This document shows positions 9,109-17,541 of a DNA stretch of 64,000 bases, piece after piece. Source of the stretch: Streptomyces sp. NBC_00539. GTDB lineage: Bacteria; Actinomycetota; Actinomycetes; Streptomycetales; Streptomycetaceae. Where the stretch lies: contig NZ_CP107811.1 of NCBI RefSeq assembly GCF_036346105.1, positions 2,920,501 through 2,984,500 on the forward strand. Direction: 5' to 3'. The notes under the pieces are model-generated. The model made no database searches and had not been told where the DNA came from. It was given only the letters and a program-made list of their open reading frames with translations. Position numbers and translations under genes: made by a program. Within the stretch, counting starts at the first letter, position 1; each line of letters starts with the position of its first letter.

Positions 9109-10238
9109 GAGTAGAGGTTGTCCTTGCTCAGCTCGTGCACGTGGTCGTGGTCATGCGTGTGCCCGTGCCCTTGCCCGTGCCCGTCACCGCCCCGCGTGCC
9201 CGGGACGTGCGGGTCCGTCACCGGCAGCGAGGAGTCCGCCGACAGGTCCCAGTCCGAGGCCGGACGGTTCCGCTTGACCATCTCCGCACCGAGCGCGGCC
9301 ACCATCGCTCCGTTGTCGGTGCACAGCTTGGGCCGCGGCACGCGCAGGATGATCCCCGCGTCGTCGCACCGCTCCTGGGCCAGCGCCCGCAGCCGGGAAT
9401 TGGCCGCGACACCCCCGCCGATCATCAGGTGGTCGACGCCCTCGTCCTTGCAGGCGCGGATCGCCTTGCGGGTCAGCACGTCCACCACGGCCTCCTGGAA
9501 GGACGCCGCCACGTCGCGCACCGGCACCTCCTCGCCCGCCTTCCGCTTCGCCTCGATCCAGCGGGCCACCGCCGTCTTGAGGCCGGAGAAGGAGAAGTCG
9601 TACGCCGCGTCGCGCGGCCCGGTCAGACCGCGCGGGAAGTTGATCGCCTTCGGGTCGCCCTCCCGCGCGAGCCGGTCGATGACCGGACCGCCGGGGAAGC
9701 CCAGCTGGAGCACGCGGGCGATCTTGTCGAAGGCCTCGCCGGCCGCGTCGTCGATGGTCGCGCCGAGCGGCCGTACGTCGGCGGTGATGTCCGGCGCGAG
9801 CAGCAGCGAGGAGTGGCCGCCCGACACCAGGAGCGCCATGGTGGGCTCGGGCAGCGGCCCGTGCTCCAGCTGGTCGACGCAGATGTGCGAGGCGAGGTGG
9901 TTGACCCCGTACAGCGGCTTGCCCAGCGCGTACGCGTACGCCTTGGCCGCCGAGACGCCCACCAGCAGCGCCCCCGCCAGGCCCGGGCCCGCGGTGACGG
10001 CGATGCCGTCGAGGTCGCGGGCGCTGACGCCGGCTTCCTTGAGGGCGCGGTCGATGGTCGGGACCATGGCCTCCAGGTGCGCGCGGGAGGCCACCTCGGG
10101 TACGACACCGCCGAAGCGGGCGTGCTCGTCGACGCTGGAGGCGATCGCGTCGGCCAGCAGGGTGGTGCCGCGGACGACGCCGACGCCGGTCTCGTCGCAG
10201 GAGGTCTCGATGCCGAGGACGAGGGGTTCGTCAGCCAT
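9105..10238 (-). CDS. tsaD: tRNA N6-threonylcarbamoyltransferase TsaD, with His-rich tail
   Basis: Catalytic subunit that transfers the threonylcarbamoyl group from TC-AMP to A37 of ANN-decoding tRNAs, working with TsaB and TsaE. The ASKHA-fold marks are clear: [10 protein letters not shown] (9-18), the metal-binding HLASH (H114, H118), LVSGGHSSL and [12 protein letters not shown] take ATG 10238, which overlaps the rimI stop by eight bases; a GTG at 10247 is possible. The product (377 residues) is longer than the usual ~340 because of a C-terminal extension containing seven histidines in about 17 residues ([12 protein letters not shown] region), looking like a metal-binding or metal-storage tail. 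Its function is unknown. Confidence 0.95.
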   Translation of the reverse strand: MADEPLVLGIETSCDETGVGVVRGTTLLADAIASSVDEHARFGGVVPEVASRAHLEAMVPTIDRALKEAGVSARDLDGIAVTAGPGLAGALLVGVSAAKAYAYALGKPLYGVNHLASHICVDQLEHGPLPEPTMALLVSGGHSSLLLAPDITADVRPLGATIDDAAGEAFDKIARVLQLGFPGGPVIDRLAREGDPKAINFPRGLTGPRDAAYDFSFSGLKTAVARWIEAKRKAGEEVPVRDVAASFQEAVVDVLTRKAIRACKDEGVDHLMIGGGVAANSRLRALAQERCDDAGIILRVPRPKLCTDNGAMVAALGAEMVKRNRPASDWDLSADSSLPVTDPHVPGTRGGDGHGQGHGHTHDHDHVHELSKDNLYS

Positions 10239-10776
10239 GGGTCTCACCTTGTACGGGTCCGTCCGCGAGGACGGAGTGTGCGGGATCGGAAAGTCGCATC
10301 ACGAGCGCGTCGACGTTGCCGGGCTGGTAGTACCCCCGGCGGAAGCCGATCGGCTCGAAACCGAAGCGCTCGTAGAGCTTCTGGGCGCGGGTGTTGTCCA
10401 CCCGCACCTCCAGCAGCACCTCGGCGCACTCGAAGGCGGTCGCGGCGCGCAGCAGGTCGTCGAGCAGCCGGGCGCCGAGGCCGGTGCCCCACTGGTCGCG
10501 GGCCGCGGCGATGGTCTGGACGTCACCCAGGTCCCCGGCGGCGGCCAGCCCGGCGTAACCGACGATGCGGCCGGCGGCCCCGTCCGCCGCGGCGGAGCCG
10601 CCGTCGGGAGGGATCTCGGCGACGACGTAGCGGCGGGTGGCGTGCGGGCCGCGCGCGTGGGCGAGTTCGGACCAGAACATTCCGGCGGACCAGGCGTCCT
10701 CGGGGAACAGCTCGTGTTCCAGTTCCAGCACGGGCCCGATGTCCCACCAGCGCATCTCACGCAGTACCGCGGTCAC
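10231..10776 (-). CDS. rimI: Ribosomal protein S18-alanine N-acetyltransferase RimI
   Basis: GNAT acetyltransferase of 181 residues, expected to acetylate the N-terminus of ribosomal protein S18 (and possibly other proteins) with acetyl-CoA. The acetyl-CoA site is visible as [23 protein letters not shown], followed by [19 protein letters not shown] and the terminal strand. It starts at GTG 10776, overlapping the tsaB stop (GTGA), and its end overlaps tsaD, so the three genes are translationally coupled. A tsaB-rimI-tsaD order is widespread in actinobacteria. Confidence 0.92.
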   Translation of the reverse strand: MTAVLREMRWWDIGPVLELEHELFPEDAWSAGMFWSELAHARGPHATRRYVVAEIPPDGGSAAADGAAGRIVGYAGLAAAGDLGDVQTIAAARDQWGTGLGARLLDDLLRAATAFECAEVLLEVRVDNTRAQKLYERFGFEPIGFRRGYYQPGNVDALVMRLSDPAHSVLADGPVQGETHG

Positions 10777-11435
10777 TTGGGGGTGACCACCTTGTAGTTC
10801 TTGGGCACCTGGGCGTCGGGCCGGCGCAGGTACATCGGTGTCGGGGGCAGGAACTCCAGGCCGTCGGCGATCCGCTGCGCCGCCAGGGCCGCGAGGGCGG
10901 CGGCGCTCTGGTGCTCGGGCCCGCGGGCGTCGGTGAAGACGTCCGGGTACAGCAGGGCGCCCTGTCCGACCGCGGGCAGCCCCGCGACCTGCTCGGCGAT
11001 GTCGGCGGGGCGGTCCACGGCGGGGTCGCCTACGCGCGTGCGCGGGTCCTCGTACCGGGCCCAGTAGACCTCCTTGCGCCGCGCGTCGGTGGCGACGGTG
11101 AAGGGGCCCTCGATCCCGGCGGCGCCGGCCGCGTGGGCCAGGCCGTCCAGGGTGCACAGGCCGTGCACCGGGACGCCGAGGACGGCGGCGAAGGTGGACG
11201 CGGTGACGAGGCCGACGCGCAGTCCGGTGTAGGGGCCGGGGCCGACGCCGACGACGATGCCGGTGACGGCTTCGAGTTTCACCCCGGCCTCGGCGAGGAC
11301 CTTGTCGACGGAGGGCAGCAGCAGCTCCCCGTGTCGGCGGGCGTCGACCTGGTTGGACTCGGCGAGGACGGACTCGCCGTCGTGCAGGGCGACGGTGACG
11401 GCGGGCGTGGCGGTATCTACAGCGAGCAAGAGCAC
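10773..11435 (-). CDS. tsaB: t6A biosynthesis dimerisation protein TsaB
   Basis: Non-catalytic ASKHA-fold partner that dimerises with TsaD and is needed for t6A synthesis. The 220-residue product opens with LLLAVDTATPAVTVAL and contains the family stretch GVGPGPYTGLRVGLVTA. The metal-binding HxxxH motif of TsaD is absent, as expected. Translation starts at GTG 11435. First gene of a coupled tsaB-rimI-tsaD-ABM string; an unrelated gene is transcribed divergently 133 bases upstream. Confidence 0.94.
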   Translation of the reverse strand: MLLLAVDTATPAVTVALHDGESVLAESNQVDARRHGELLLPSVDKVLAEAGVKLEAVTGIVVGVGPGPYTGLRVGLVTASTFAAVLGVPVHGLCTLDGLAHAAGAAGIEGPFTVATDARRKEVYWARYEDPRTRVGDPAVDRPADIAEQVAGLPAVGQGALLYPDVFTDARGPEHQSAAALAALAAQRIADGLEFLPPTPMYLRRPDAQVPKNYKVVTPK

Positions 11436-11568
11436 GCGAACAGCCTACGACTCCCGGGGCCCCGGCCCTTGCGGCCGGTCGCGGGCCACCCCGGCTGCTA
11501 CCTTTCGACCGAGGCAGTCAGTGCGGTGTTCGACCGGGCATTCCAGTGCCCGTCGGGACCGGGAACCC

Positions 11569-12177
11569 ATGACGCAGGCCCGACGAGGACGTACACGCGG
11601 GGAGACCGCGGGAAGGCGGAGCAAGGTGGCACGCAGCAGCTCGGGAATCGTGGCCGGGCTCACCGTCGCGGCGCTGGCCGTCGTCGGTTTCCTCGGCTAC
11701 CAGGCCTCGGCCACGGCGCCCGCCCGCCCCGCGAAGGCGGCCCCGCAGGCCCCCGCGCCGGCCCCGGGCCCCGCCCGGCAGGACCCGTCGAAGCCCGCCG
11801 CGGTACCGGCCGACTCCGGGACCGGGATGCGGGTCGTCTACTCGGTGTCCCAAAAGCGCGTCTGGCTGGTCGGCGAGGACGGCCAGGCGCCGAAGTCCTT
11901 CGCGGTCATGCCGAGCACGGTCCACCCGGTACCGGGCAGCTACCCGGTGGGCTCGCGCTCGGGCACGGTCACCGGCTCGGACGGGGTGCCGATCGAGCAC
12001 GTCGTGCGGTTCGCCACCACCGACGGCATCGCGATCGGTTTCAGCGCGCGGGTCGACGGAACGGTGCCGGAGCCGGACCAGTCGAAGAAGACGGGCGGCA
12101 TCCGCATGTCGCGGGCCGACGGCGACGCGATGTGGGCCTTCGCGACGATCAACACGAAGGTGGTCGTCGTTCCCTGA
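11569..12177 (+). CDS. YkuD/L,D-transpeptidase-like protein lacking catalytic residues
   Basis: Membrane-anchored or secreted protein of 202 residues. A basic N-terminus leads into one hydrophobic segment (GIVAGLTVAALAVVGFLGYQ, 26-45), then an Ala/Pro linker (46-85) and a domain that follows the YkuD pattern: VVYSVSQKRVWLV, a PVPGSYPVG turn, HVVRFATTDGIAIGF and GGIRMSRADGDAMW. In active L,D-transpeptidases these last two carry FHG and SHGC(I/V)RM. Here they read GFSA (157-160) and KTGGIRM (174-180), so catalytic His and Cys are missing. It may bind peptidoglycan without cross-linking it (inference). ATG 11569 is the chosen start; GTG 11626 would remove the basic leader. Confidence 0.7.
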   Translation: MTQARRGRTRGETAGRRSKVARSSSGIVAGLTVAALAVVGFLGYQASATAPARPAKAAPQAPAPAPGPARQDPSKPAAVPADSGTGMRVVYSVSQKRVWLVGEDGQAPKSFAVMPSTVHPVPGSYPVGSRSGTVTGSDGVPIEHVVRFATTDGIAIGFSARVDGTVPEPDQSKKTGGIRMSRADGDAMWAFATINTKVVVVP

Positions 12178-12216
12178 CGGGCACCCTTCATGTTTCACCC
12201 GTACGGGGGTGCCCGT
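12177..12216. terminator. Hairpin between convergent genes
   Basis: Ten-base perfect stem ACGGGCACCC (12177-12186) and GGGTGCCCGT (12207-12216) with a 20-base loop, between the convergent YkuD-like gene and the small lipoprotein gene. No T run follows on either strand, as is common in Streptomyces. Confidence 0.55.
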
Positions 12217-12224
12217 CGGTAACC

Positions 12225-12464
12225 TCAGGCCGCTTCGGACGCCGGAGCGGCCTGTTCCGCGTCGTGGGCCCCGGCTGCGTCGGCCCCGGCTCCACGGCCC
12301 CCGGCGGCCCCGTCCTGGGGCAGCGGCCGTACGGGGATGCGCGCGGGCGGCCTGGACACGGCGTCGGCGGCCGCGCAGGAGGCGAGCAGCGCCCCCACGG
12401 ACACGGCCGTGCCGGGCGCCCGCCCTGCTCCCGTTGCTGCGCGTGCTGCTCCTGCTGCCGACAT
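12225..12464 (-). CDS. Small candidate lipoprotein
   Basis: Unrecognised 79-residue product. It begins with an Arg/Gly/Ala N-terminus and a short hydrophobic run ending in a lipobox-like GALLASC, then a Pro/Ala/Gly-rich mature part. The strongest evidence that it is real is an AGGAGG ribosome site (12470-12475) five bases before the ATG, one of the best in this region. A perfect palindrome, TTAGGT-AC-ACCTAA, lies about 34 bases upstream of the start and may be an operator. The hydrophobic core is short, so true export is uncertain. It sits downstream of tsaE on the same strand. Confidence 0.5.
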   Translation of the reverse strand: MSAAGAARAATGAGRAPGTAVSVGALLASCAAADAVSRPPARIPVRPLPQDGAAGGRGAGADAAGAHDAEQAAPASEAA

Positions 12465-12497
12465 GGCTGCCTCCTGGACCGGCCCGGGGCGCCGTAC

Positions 12498-12511
12498 TTA
12501 GGTACACCTAA
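12498..12511 (-). promoter_or_regulatory. Palindromic operator candidate
   Basis: Perfect inverted repeat TTAGGT-AC-ACCTAA upstream of the small lipoprotein gene. The half-sites equal those of DtxR/DmdR iron boxes, but those boxes place the arms seven bases apart rather than two. It may belong to another regulator or be chance. Confidence 0.35.
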
Positions 12512-12602
12512 CCAGCGCTCGGTACCATGTCACCACGACCATCCGCCCTCGCGCAACGTTTTCCCGACGCGGTGTCGGAACGATCGGCCCGGCGCCACCC
12601 CG

Positions 12603-13187
12603 CTACCGGGCGGCGCGCTCCGCCAGCGCGGCCAGGCCGTCCGCCGCACCGGCCCAGCGCGCACCGATCCCGCGCACCGAGACCTCCCGTACGTCGTCCA
12701 GGACCTCCTCGTGGCCGACCGCGCGCGCGATCACCACGTGGAGCCGGTCGTCGGAGAGCTCCTCGACCTTGCCGTCGCCCCATTCGACGACGACCACGGA
12801 CTCGGGCAGCGAGACGTCGAGGTCCAGGTCCTCCATCTCCTCCAGCCCGCCGCCGAGCCGGTACGCGTCCACGTGCACCAGGGCCGGCCCGTCGCCCAGC
12901 GGCGGGTGCACGCGGGCGATCACGAAGGTCGGGGAGGTGACGGCCCCGCGCACGCCGAGGCCCTCGCCGAGGCCGCGCGTCAGGGTGGTCTTGCCTGCGC
13001 CGAGCTCGCCCGTCAGCAGGACGAGGTCGCCGGGCCGCAGCAGGCCGGCGAGCCGACGGCCCAGCTCGCTCATGGAGTCGGGCGAGTCGACGGTGATCAG
13101 GGTCTCGGTGACGGCGCCTTCGGCCGTCACGGACGCGAAGGCCTCAGGAGCCGGGCTGCGCGGCGCTTCTCGCGGTACTTCTTCCAT
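12603..13187 (-). CDS. tsaE: t6A biosynthesis ATPase TsaE
   Basis: P-loop ATPase that drives turnover of the TsaB-TsaD complex. The Walker A motif is GELGAGKT (60-67), followed by SPTFVIARVH and the family VHVDAYRLGG and VVVVEWGDG motifs. The 194-residue protein has a ~30-residue N-terminal extension compared with the ~150-residue core. ATG 13187 is chosen; the upstream in-frame TTG at 13196 adds only three residues. The first 44 bases overlap the end of the hydrolase gene, an arrangement that suggests coupling or a later internal start. Confidence 0.92.
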   Translation of the reverse strand: MEEVPREAPRSPAPEAFASVTAEGAVTETLITVDSPDSMSELGRRLAGLLRPGDLVLLTGELGAGKTTLTRGLGEGLGVRGAVTSPTFVIARVHPPLGDGPALVHVDAYRLGGGLEEMEDLDLDVSLPESVVVVEWGDGKVEELSDDRLHVVIARAVGHEEVLDDVREVSVRGIGARWAGAADGLAALAERAAR

Positions 13188-14427
13188 GCGCGCCAACGTT
13201 AGTCGCTCCGGAGCCCCCGGCGGATACGGCGCCGGACGCGTCCCCGGGCCCGTCCGCGGACAGCGCCTGCGGTACGGCGCCGGTGCGCGCCAGCAGCCCG
13301 GTCAGCAGTGCGGTCACCTCGTCCGGGCGCTCCAGCATCATGAGGTGCCCGGTGTCCTCCAGGACGACCAGTTCCGCGGCCGGCAGCACGTCCTTGATGG
13401 CGGCGCTGTGTTCGGGCGGGGTGATCATGTCGTGGTCCCCGGCTATGACGGTGACCGGGATGTCCGTGAACCGCTGGAGGGCGATGGACTTGTCGTGGAC
13501 CTGGAAGGCCGGGTAGAACTCGGCGACCACGTCGATCGGTGTCGCCTCGATCAGCCGTTCGGCGAAGCGGGCGACGCCCGGGTCGACCTCCCTGGAGCCG
13601 AACGAGTACTGCTTGATCATGCCCGCGAAGAGGTCGGCGGTGGCCCGGCGGCCCCGTTCCACCAGCTCCACCTGTGACCCGAGCACCCTGAGCACCCCGG
13701 GGAGGAGACGGCGTACGGCGCCCATGCCGAGGGCCGGGAGCCCGTACGTGACCTCGTCCAGCCGGCCGCTGGAGGTGCCGACCAGGGCCACGCCCAGCAC
13801 GCGTTCGCGCACCAGCTCCGGGAACTGCTCGGCCAGGGCCATGATGGTCATGCCGCCCATGGAGTGGCCGACCAGCACCAGCGGGCCCTCGGGGGTGGTG
13901 GCGTCGATCACCGCCTTGAGGTCGCGTCCGAGCAACTCGATGGTCACCGGTTCGCCGTCCGCCTGGGAGAGGCCGCGCATGCTGCGTCCGTGGCTGCGCT
14001 GGTCCCAGTAGACGGCGCGGACGGTTCCGCGCAGGGCGGCGCGCTGGAAGTGCCAGGAGTCCTGGCCGAGGCAGTAGCCGTGGCAGAAGACGACGGTCGC
14101 GGCGGGCGGCTTCTTGCGGCGCAGCCGTCCGCGCCGGCCCGGCTCCTCGGGCAGCTCGTCGACCTCGTAGTACAGCTCGGTGCCGTCCTCGGCGAGGCAG
14201 ACGCCCTCCGCCCCGCGCAGGGAGCCGTAGTCCCCGGCGGCGTCGAGTGCGAGCCGCGCCTTCCTGCGGATGCCGCGCCCCACGGTGATCCGTTCGACCG
14301 CGACACCGGCGGCCGCGCCGGCGGCTATGACACCGATGGCCGCGCCGGCCCAGCCGGCCTTGCGCCAGTTCTCGCTCACGCGGTCGCCGTCCTCACTCAG
14401 CCGTACTTCGGTCGTACGCAGCCGCAT
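13144..14427 (-). CDS. Alpha/beta hydrolase, membrane-anchored
   Basis: Alpha/beta-hydrolase fold protein of up to 427 residues. A hydrophobic segment AGWAGAAIGVIAAGAAAGVAV (24-44) is followed by the hydrolase domain with oxyanion region FCHGY, nucleophile motif GHSMGG (Ser189), the acid region AGDHDMITP, and the catalytic His in DTGHLMMLE. The substrate is unknown. The ATG at 14427 directly abuts the alr stop; a GTG at 14379 with a GAGG upstream would give a more usual N-terminus. Its low-complexity Gly/Ser/Ala C-terminus overlaps tsaE. An alr-hydrolase-tsaE order recurs in Streptomyces. Confidence 0.85.
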   Translation of the reverse strand: MRLRTTEVRLSEDGDRVSENWRKAGWAGAAIGVIAAGAAAGVAVERITVGRGIRRKARLALDAAGDYGSLRGAEGVCLAEDGTELYYEVDELPEEPGRRGRLRRKKPPAATVVFCHGYCLGQDSWHFQRAALRGTVRAVYWDQRSHGRSMRGLSQADGEPVTIELLGRDLKAVIDATTPEGPLVLVGHSMGGMTIMALAEQFPELVRERVLGVALVGTSSGRLDEVTYGLPALGMGAVRRLLPGVLRVLGSQVELVERGRRATADLFAGMIKQYSFGSREVDPGVARFAERLIEATPIDVVAEFYPAFQVHDKSIALQRFTDIPVTVIAGDHDMITPPEHSAAIKDVLPAAELVVLEDTGHLMMLERPDEVTALLTGLLARTGAVPQALSADGPGDASGAVSAGGSGATNVGAHGRSTARSAAQPGS

Positions 14428-15564
14428 TCAGCCGTTGCGGTACACCCTGGGCACTCTGCCCCCGATACGGGTGACGATCTCATACGCGATGGTGCCCGCT
14501 GCCCCGGCCCAGTCCTCGGCGGTCGGTTCTCCCAGGTCACCGGGCCCGAAGAGGACTGCCGGATCCCCGGCGCCGACGTCGGCGTCCTCGATGTCGACCA
14601 CGAACTGGTCCATGGCCACCCGCCCGGCGACCCGGCGGACCGCGCCGCCGACGAGGACCGGGCCGCTCCCGGAGGCGTGGCGCGGGATGCCGTCCGCGTA
14701 CCCCACGGGGATGAGGGCCAGCCGCGTCTCACGTTCCGTCACGTAGTGGTGGCCGTAGCTGACTCCGTGACCGGCGGGCACCGTCTTGACCAGCGCGACG
14801 GAGGCCTTGAGGGTCATCGCGGGGCGCAGGCCGAGCTGTTCGGGCGTGCCCAACTCGGGCGCGGGCGATACGCCGTAGACGGCGATGCCGCAGCGGACGA
14901 GGTCGAAGTGGCTCTCGGGGAGGGTGAGCGTGGCGGGCGAGTTGGCGATGTGCCGGACCTCGGGCTCGATGCCCTCCTTCTCGGCGTGGGCGAGCATCTC
15001 GCGGAAGGCCGTGAGCTGGAGGGCGATGGAGGGGTGGCCGGGCTCGTCGGCGCAGGCGAAGTGCGACCAGACGCCGGTGACGAGGACGGTCCCCTCGGCC
15101 TGCGCGGCGACGGCGGCGCCCACCAGTTCCGCCCAGTCCGCGGGCTGGCAGCCGGCCCGGCCGAGGCCGGTGTCGGCCTTGAGCTGCACGCGTGCGACCC
15201 GACCGGCCTCGCGGGCGGCGGCCCGTACCTCGTCCAGGGCCCACATCCCGCTGACGGACACGTCCAGATCGGCCTCGATGGCCTCCCGCCAGGGGCCGCC
15301 GGGCGTCCACAGCCAGCACATGATCCTGGACCGGATCCCGGCGGCGCGCAGTGCGAGCGCTTCCCCGGGGGTGGCGGTGCCCAGCCAGGTCGCCCCGGCG
15401 TCGAGGGCGGCGCGGGCGCAGGGGACGGCCCCGTGCCCGTAGGCGTCCGACTTGACGACGGCCATGAGCTCGGCCCGGGGCGCCCGCGCGCGCAAGGCGC
15501 GCACGTTGCTCCGCACGGCGGCTAGGTCGATCTCGGCGTACGCGCGCGTCGGTGTCTCGTTCAT
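14428..15564 (-). CDS. alr: Alanine racemase
   Basis: PLP-dependent enzyme that converts L-alanine to D-alanine for peptidoglycan precursors; cytosolic homodimer. The 378-residue length fits. The PLP lysine lies in AVVKSDAYGHG (Lys38), and the second-domain segment with the catalytic tyrosine region GVSYGHHYV and IPVGYADG is present, as is the closing AYEIVTRIGGRVPR. It starts at ATG 15564. It follows the NAD(P)HX repair gene by 84 bases on the same strand and abuts the hydrolase gene. Confidence 0.95.
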   Translation of the reverse strand: MNETPTRAYAEIDLAAVRSNVRALRARAPRAELMAVVKSDAYGHGAVPCARAALDAGATWLGTATPGEALALRAAGIRSRIMCWLWTPGGPWREAIEADLDVSVSGMWALDEVRAAAREAGRVARVQLKADTGLGRAGCQPADWAELVGAAVAAQAEGTVLVTGVWSHFACADEPGHPSIALQLTAFREMLAHAEKEGIEPEVRHIANSPATLTLPESHFDLVRCGIAVYGVSPAPELGTPEQLGLRPAMTLKASVALVKTVPAGHGVSYGHHYVTERETRLALIPVGYADGIPRHASGSGPVLVGGAVRRVAGRVAMDQFVVDIEDADVGAGDPAVLFGPGDLGEPTAEDWAGAAGTIAYEIVTRIGGRVPRVYRNG

Positions 15565-15648
15565 CGAGCACAGTCTCTCAGAACCCCCCGCCGCGCCCCG
15601 CGCCGTGCGGGTCGGGGCGCAGCGGGCGGCCCGGGGCCTGGGTGCGGG

Positions 15649-17040
15649 TCAGGGCGTGCGGACGTCGCGCCAGGCGGCCGGGAGGGCTTCGGCCACCTCG
15701 TGGGCGAGGAGCGGGGCCCCCGATGCCGCGCGTCGGGCCGCCAGGCCGTGGAGGTACGCCGCCACGGAAGCGGCGTCCGGGCCGGACAGGCCCGCCGCCA
15801 GCAGGGAGCCCGTCAGGCCCGAGAGCACGTCGCCGCTGCCGGCCGTGGCCAGCCACGGGGTCCCGGTCGGGTTGACCCGGACGGGGGCCGCGCCGTCGCA
15901 GACCAGGGTGGTCGAGCCTTTCAGCAGCACCGTCGCCCCGTACCGCTGCGCCAGTGCCCGTACGGAGGCCAGCCGGCCCGCCTCGACCTCCTCGCGCCGC
16001 ACGCCCAGCAGCGCCGCGGCCTCGCCCGCGTGCGGGGTCAGCACCGTCGGCGCCGTCCGGGCCCGCAGCGCCCCCGGGTCCAGCCCGCGCAGCCCGTCGG
16101 CGTCGACCAGCACCGGCACCGGGTCCTCGAGGACCTCCGCGCCCCGCTCGTCCCCGAGCCCGGGTCCGATCACCCAGGCCTGCACCCGGCCCCGCCCGAT
16201 CAGCGTCTCCGGGTACCTGGCCAGCACCGCCTCCCCGACCGCCGCCGGACCCACGTACCGCACCGCTCCGGCGCCGCCGCGCAGCGCCCCCGCGACGGCC
16301 AGCACCGCGGCCCCCGGGTACCGGGCCGACCCGGCGACGATGCCGACCACGCCCCGGCGGTACTTGTCGCTGGCCGCGCCCGGCTCCGGCAGCAGCTGCG
16401 CCACCTCGGCGTGTTGCAGCGCCTCCGCGTCCGGCGCCGGGAGGGTGAGCCCGATGTCCACCAGCCGTACCGCACCGGCCCGCGAGGCTCCCGGGTCGAT
16501 CAGCAGCCCCGGCTTGTAGGCCCCGAAGGTCACCGTGACGTCGGCCCGGACCGCTGCCCCGGCCACCTCGCCCGTATCCGCGTCCACCCCGCTCGGCAGG
16601 TCCGCGGCGACCACCACCGCGCCCGGCGGGATCCGCTCCACCAGCGCGGCGGCCGCGGCCCGCAGGCCGCCGCGGCCGCCGATGCCGAGCAGTCCGTCCA
16701 CCACCAGGTCCGCCCGCCCGGGCACCGCCGGCTCCACCCGGCCGCCCGCGCCCAGCAGGGCGGCCAGGCCGCCCCGGTGCATCCGCCCGGGGTCCATCGG
16801 CACGGCCGTCACCCCGGCGCCGCGCCGGGCCAGCCGCGCGCCCGCGTACAGGGCGTCGCCGCCGTTGTCCCCGGGGCCGACCAGCAGCACGATCCGCGCG
16901 CCGTACACCCTCCCCAGCAGCCCGGCGCACACGGCGGCCAGCCCGGCCGCCGCCCGCCGCATCAAGGTGCCCTCCGGCAGCCGCGCCATCAGCTCGCGCT
17001 CGGCGGCCCGTACGGTCTCCACGCTGTAAGCAGTACGCAT
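15649..17040 (-). CDS. nnrD: Bifunctional NAD(P)HX epimerase/ADP-dependent dehydratase
   Basis: Repairs damaged nicotinamide cofactors: the N-terminal YjeF_N-type half (about 1-210, with VLLVGPGDNGGDALYAGARL) epimerises R-NAD(P)HX, and the C-terminal ribokinase-like half (about 220-460) dehydrates S-NAD(P)HX at the cost of ADP or ATP. Dehydratase motifs TPHAGEAAALLG and AGSGDVLSGLTGSLLAAG are present. The 463-residue size fits the fused bacterial form. It starts at ATG 17040, 120 bases after acpS, in the glmS-acpS-nnrD-alr direction. Confidence 0.92.
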   Translation of the reverse strand: MRTAYSVETVRAAERELMARLPEGTLMRRAAAGLAAVCAGLLGRVYGARIVLLVGPGDNGGDALYAGARLARRGAGVTAVPMDPGRMHRGGLAALLGAGGRVEPAVPGRADLVVDGLLGIGGRGGLRAAAAALVERIPPGAVVVAADLPSGVDADTGEVAGAAVRADVTVTFGAYKPGLLIDPGASRAGAVRLVDIGLTLPAPDAEALQHAEVAQLLPEPGAASDKYRRGVVGIVAGSARYPGAAVLAVAGALRGGAGAVRYVGPAAVGEAVLARYPETLIGRGRVQAWVIGPGLGDERGAEVLEDPVPVLVDADGLRGLDPGALRARTAPTVLTPHAGEAAALLGVRREEVEAGRLASVRALAQRYGATVLLKGSTTLVCDGAAPVRVNPTGTPWLATAGSGDVLSGLTGSLLAAGLSGPDAASVAAYLHGLAARRAASGAPLLAHEVAEALPAAWRDVRTP

Positions 17041-17160
17041 GCCACCACCCTGCCCGAAAAGGCCGCCGGGACGACGGGGGCGGTCCCCGGCTGCCGGTCG
17101 CTGCCCGGCGGTCCGTCCCCCTCCGGCCCTCCCCCGGCGGTTCCTATCCCTCGGCGGTTC

Positions 17161-17529
17161 CTATCCCTCGGCGATGACCACGGCGGAGGCGACCCCCGCG
17201 TCGTGGCTCAGGGAGATGTGCCACGACTTCACGCCGAGCGCCGACGCCCGTGCCTCCACCGTCCCGGACACCCGCACGCGCGGCTGCCCGGTCCCCTCGA
17301 CGTACACCTCGGCGTCGGTCCACAGCATCCCGCCGGGGGCGCCGAGCGCCTTGGCGAGTGCCTCCTTGGCCGCGAACCGGGCGGCGAGCGAGGCGATCCC
17401 GCGCCGCTCGCCGCTCGGCAGGGTCAACTCGGCGTCGACGAAGAGCCGTTGCGCGAGGTGCGGCGTCCGCTCCAGGGCGGCGCCGAACCGCTCGATCTCG
17501 GCAACGTCAATGCCCACACCGATAATCAC
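17161..17529 (-). CDS. acpS: Holo-[acyl-carrier-protein] synthase
   Basis: Transfers 4'-phosphopantetheine from CoA to a serine of acyl carrier protein for fatty-acid (and some polyketide) synthesis. The 122-residue product has the AcpS motifs [14 protein letters not shown] and [14 protein letters not shown] and the closing WHISLSHD with the conserved histidine region. It starts at GTG 17529 only 12 bases after glmS, so co-transcription is likely. Confidence 0.95.
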   Translation of the reverse strand: MIIGVGIDVAEIERFGAALERTPHLAQRLFVDAELTLPSGERRGIASLAARFAAKEALAKALGAPGGMLWTDAEVYVEGTGQPRVRVSGTVEARASALGVKSWHISLSHDAGVASAVVIAEG

Positions 17530-17541
17530 AACACCATGCCC

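Noticed and set aside
12498-12511. Canonical DtxR/DmdR1 iron box
   Set aside because: The half-sites match but the two-base spacing does not fit the 19-base iron box; kept only as an undefined palindrome.
9135-13202. A 1355-codon plus-strand open frame across tsaD, rimI, tsaB and beyond
   Set aside because: It runs antisense to several well-identified genes and has Arg/Gly/Val-rich composition without any recognisable domain.
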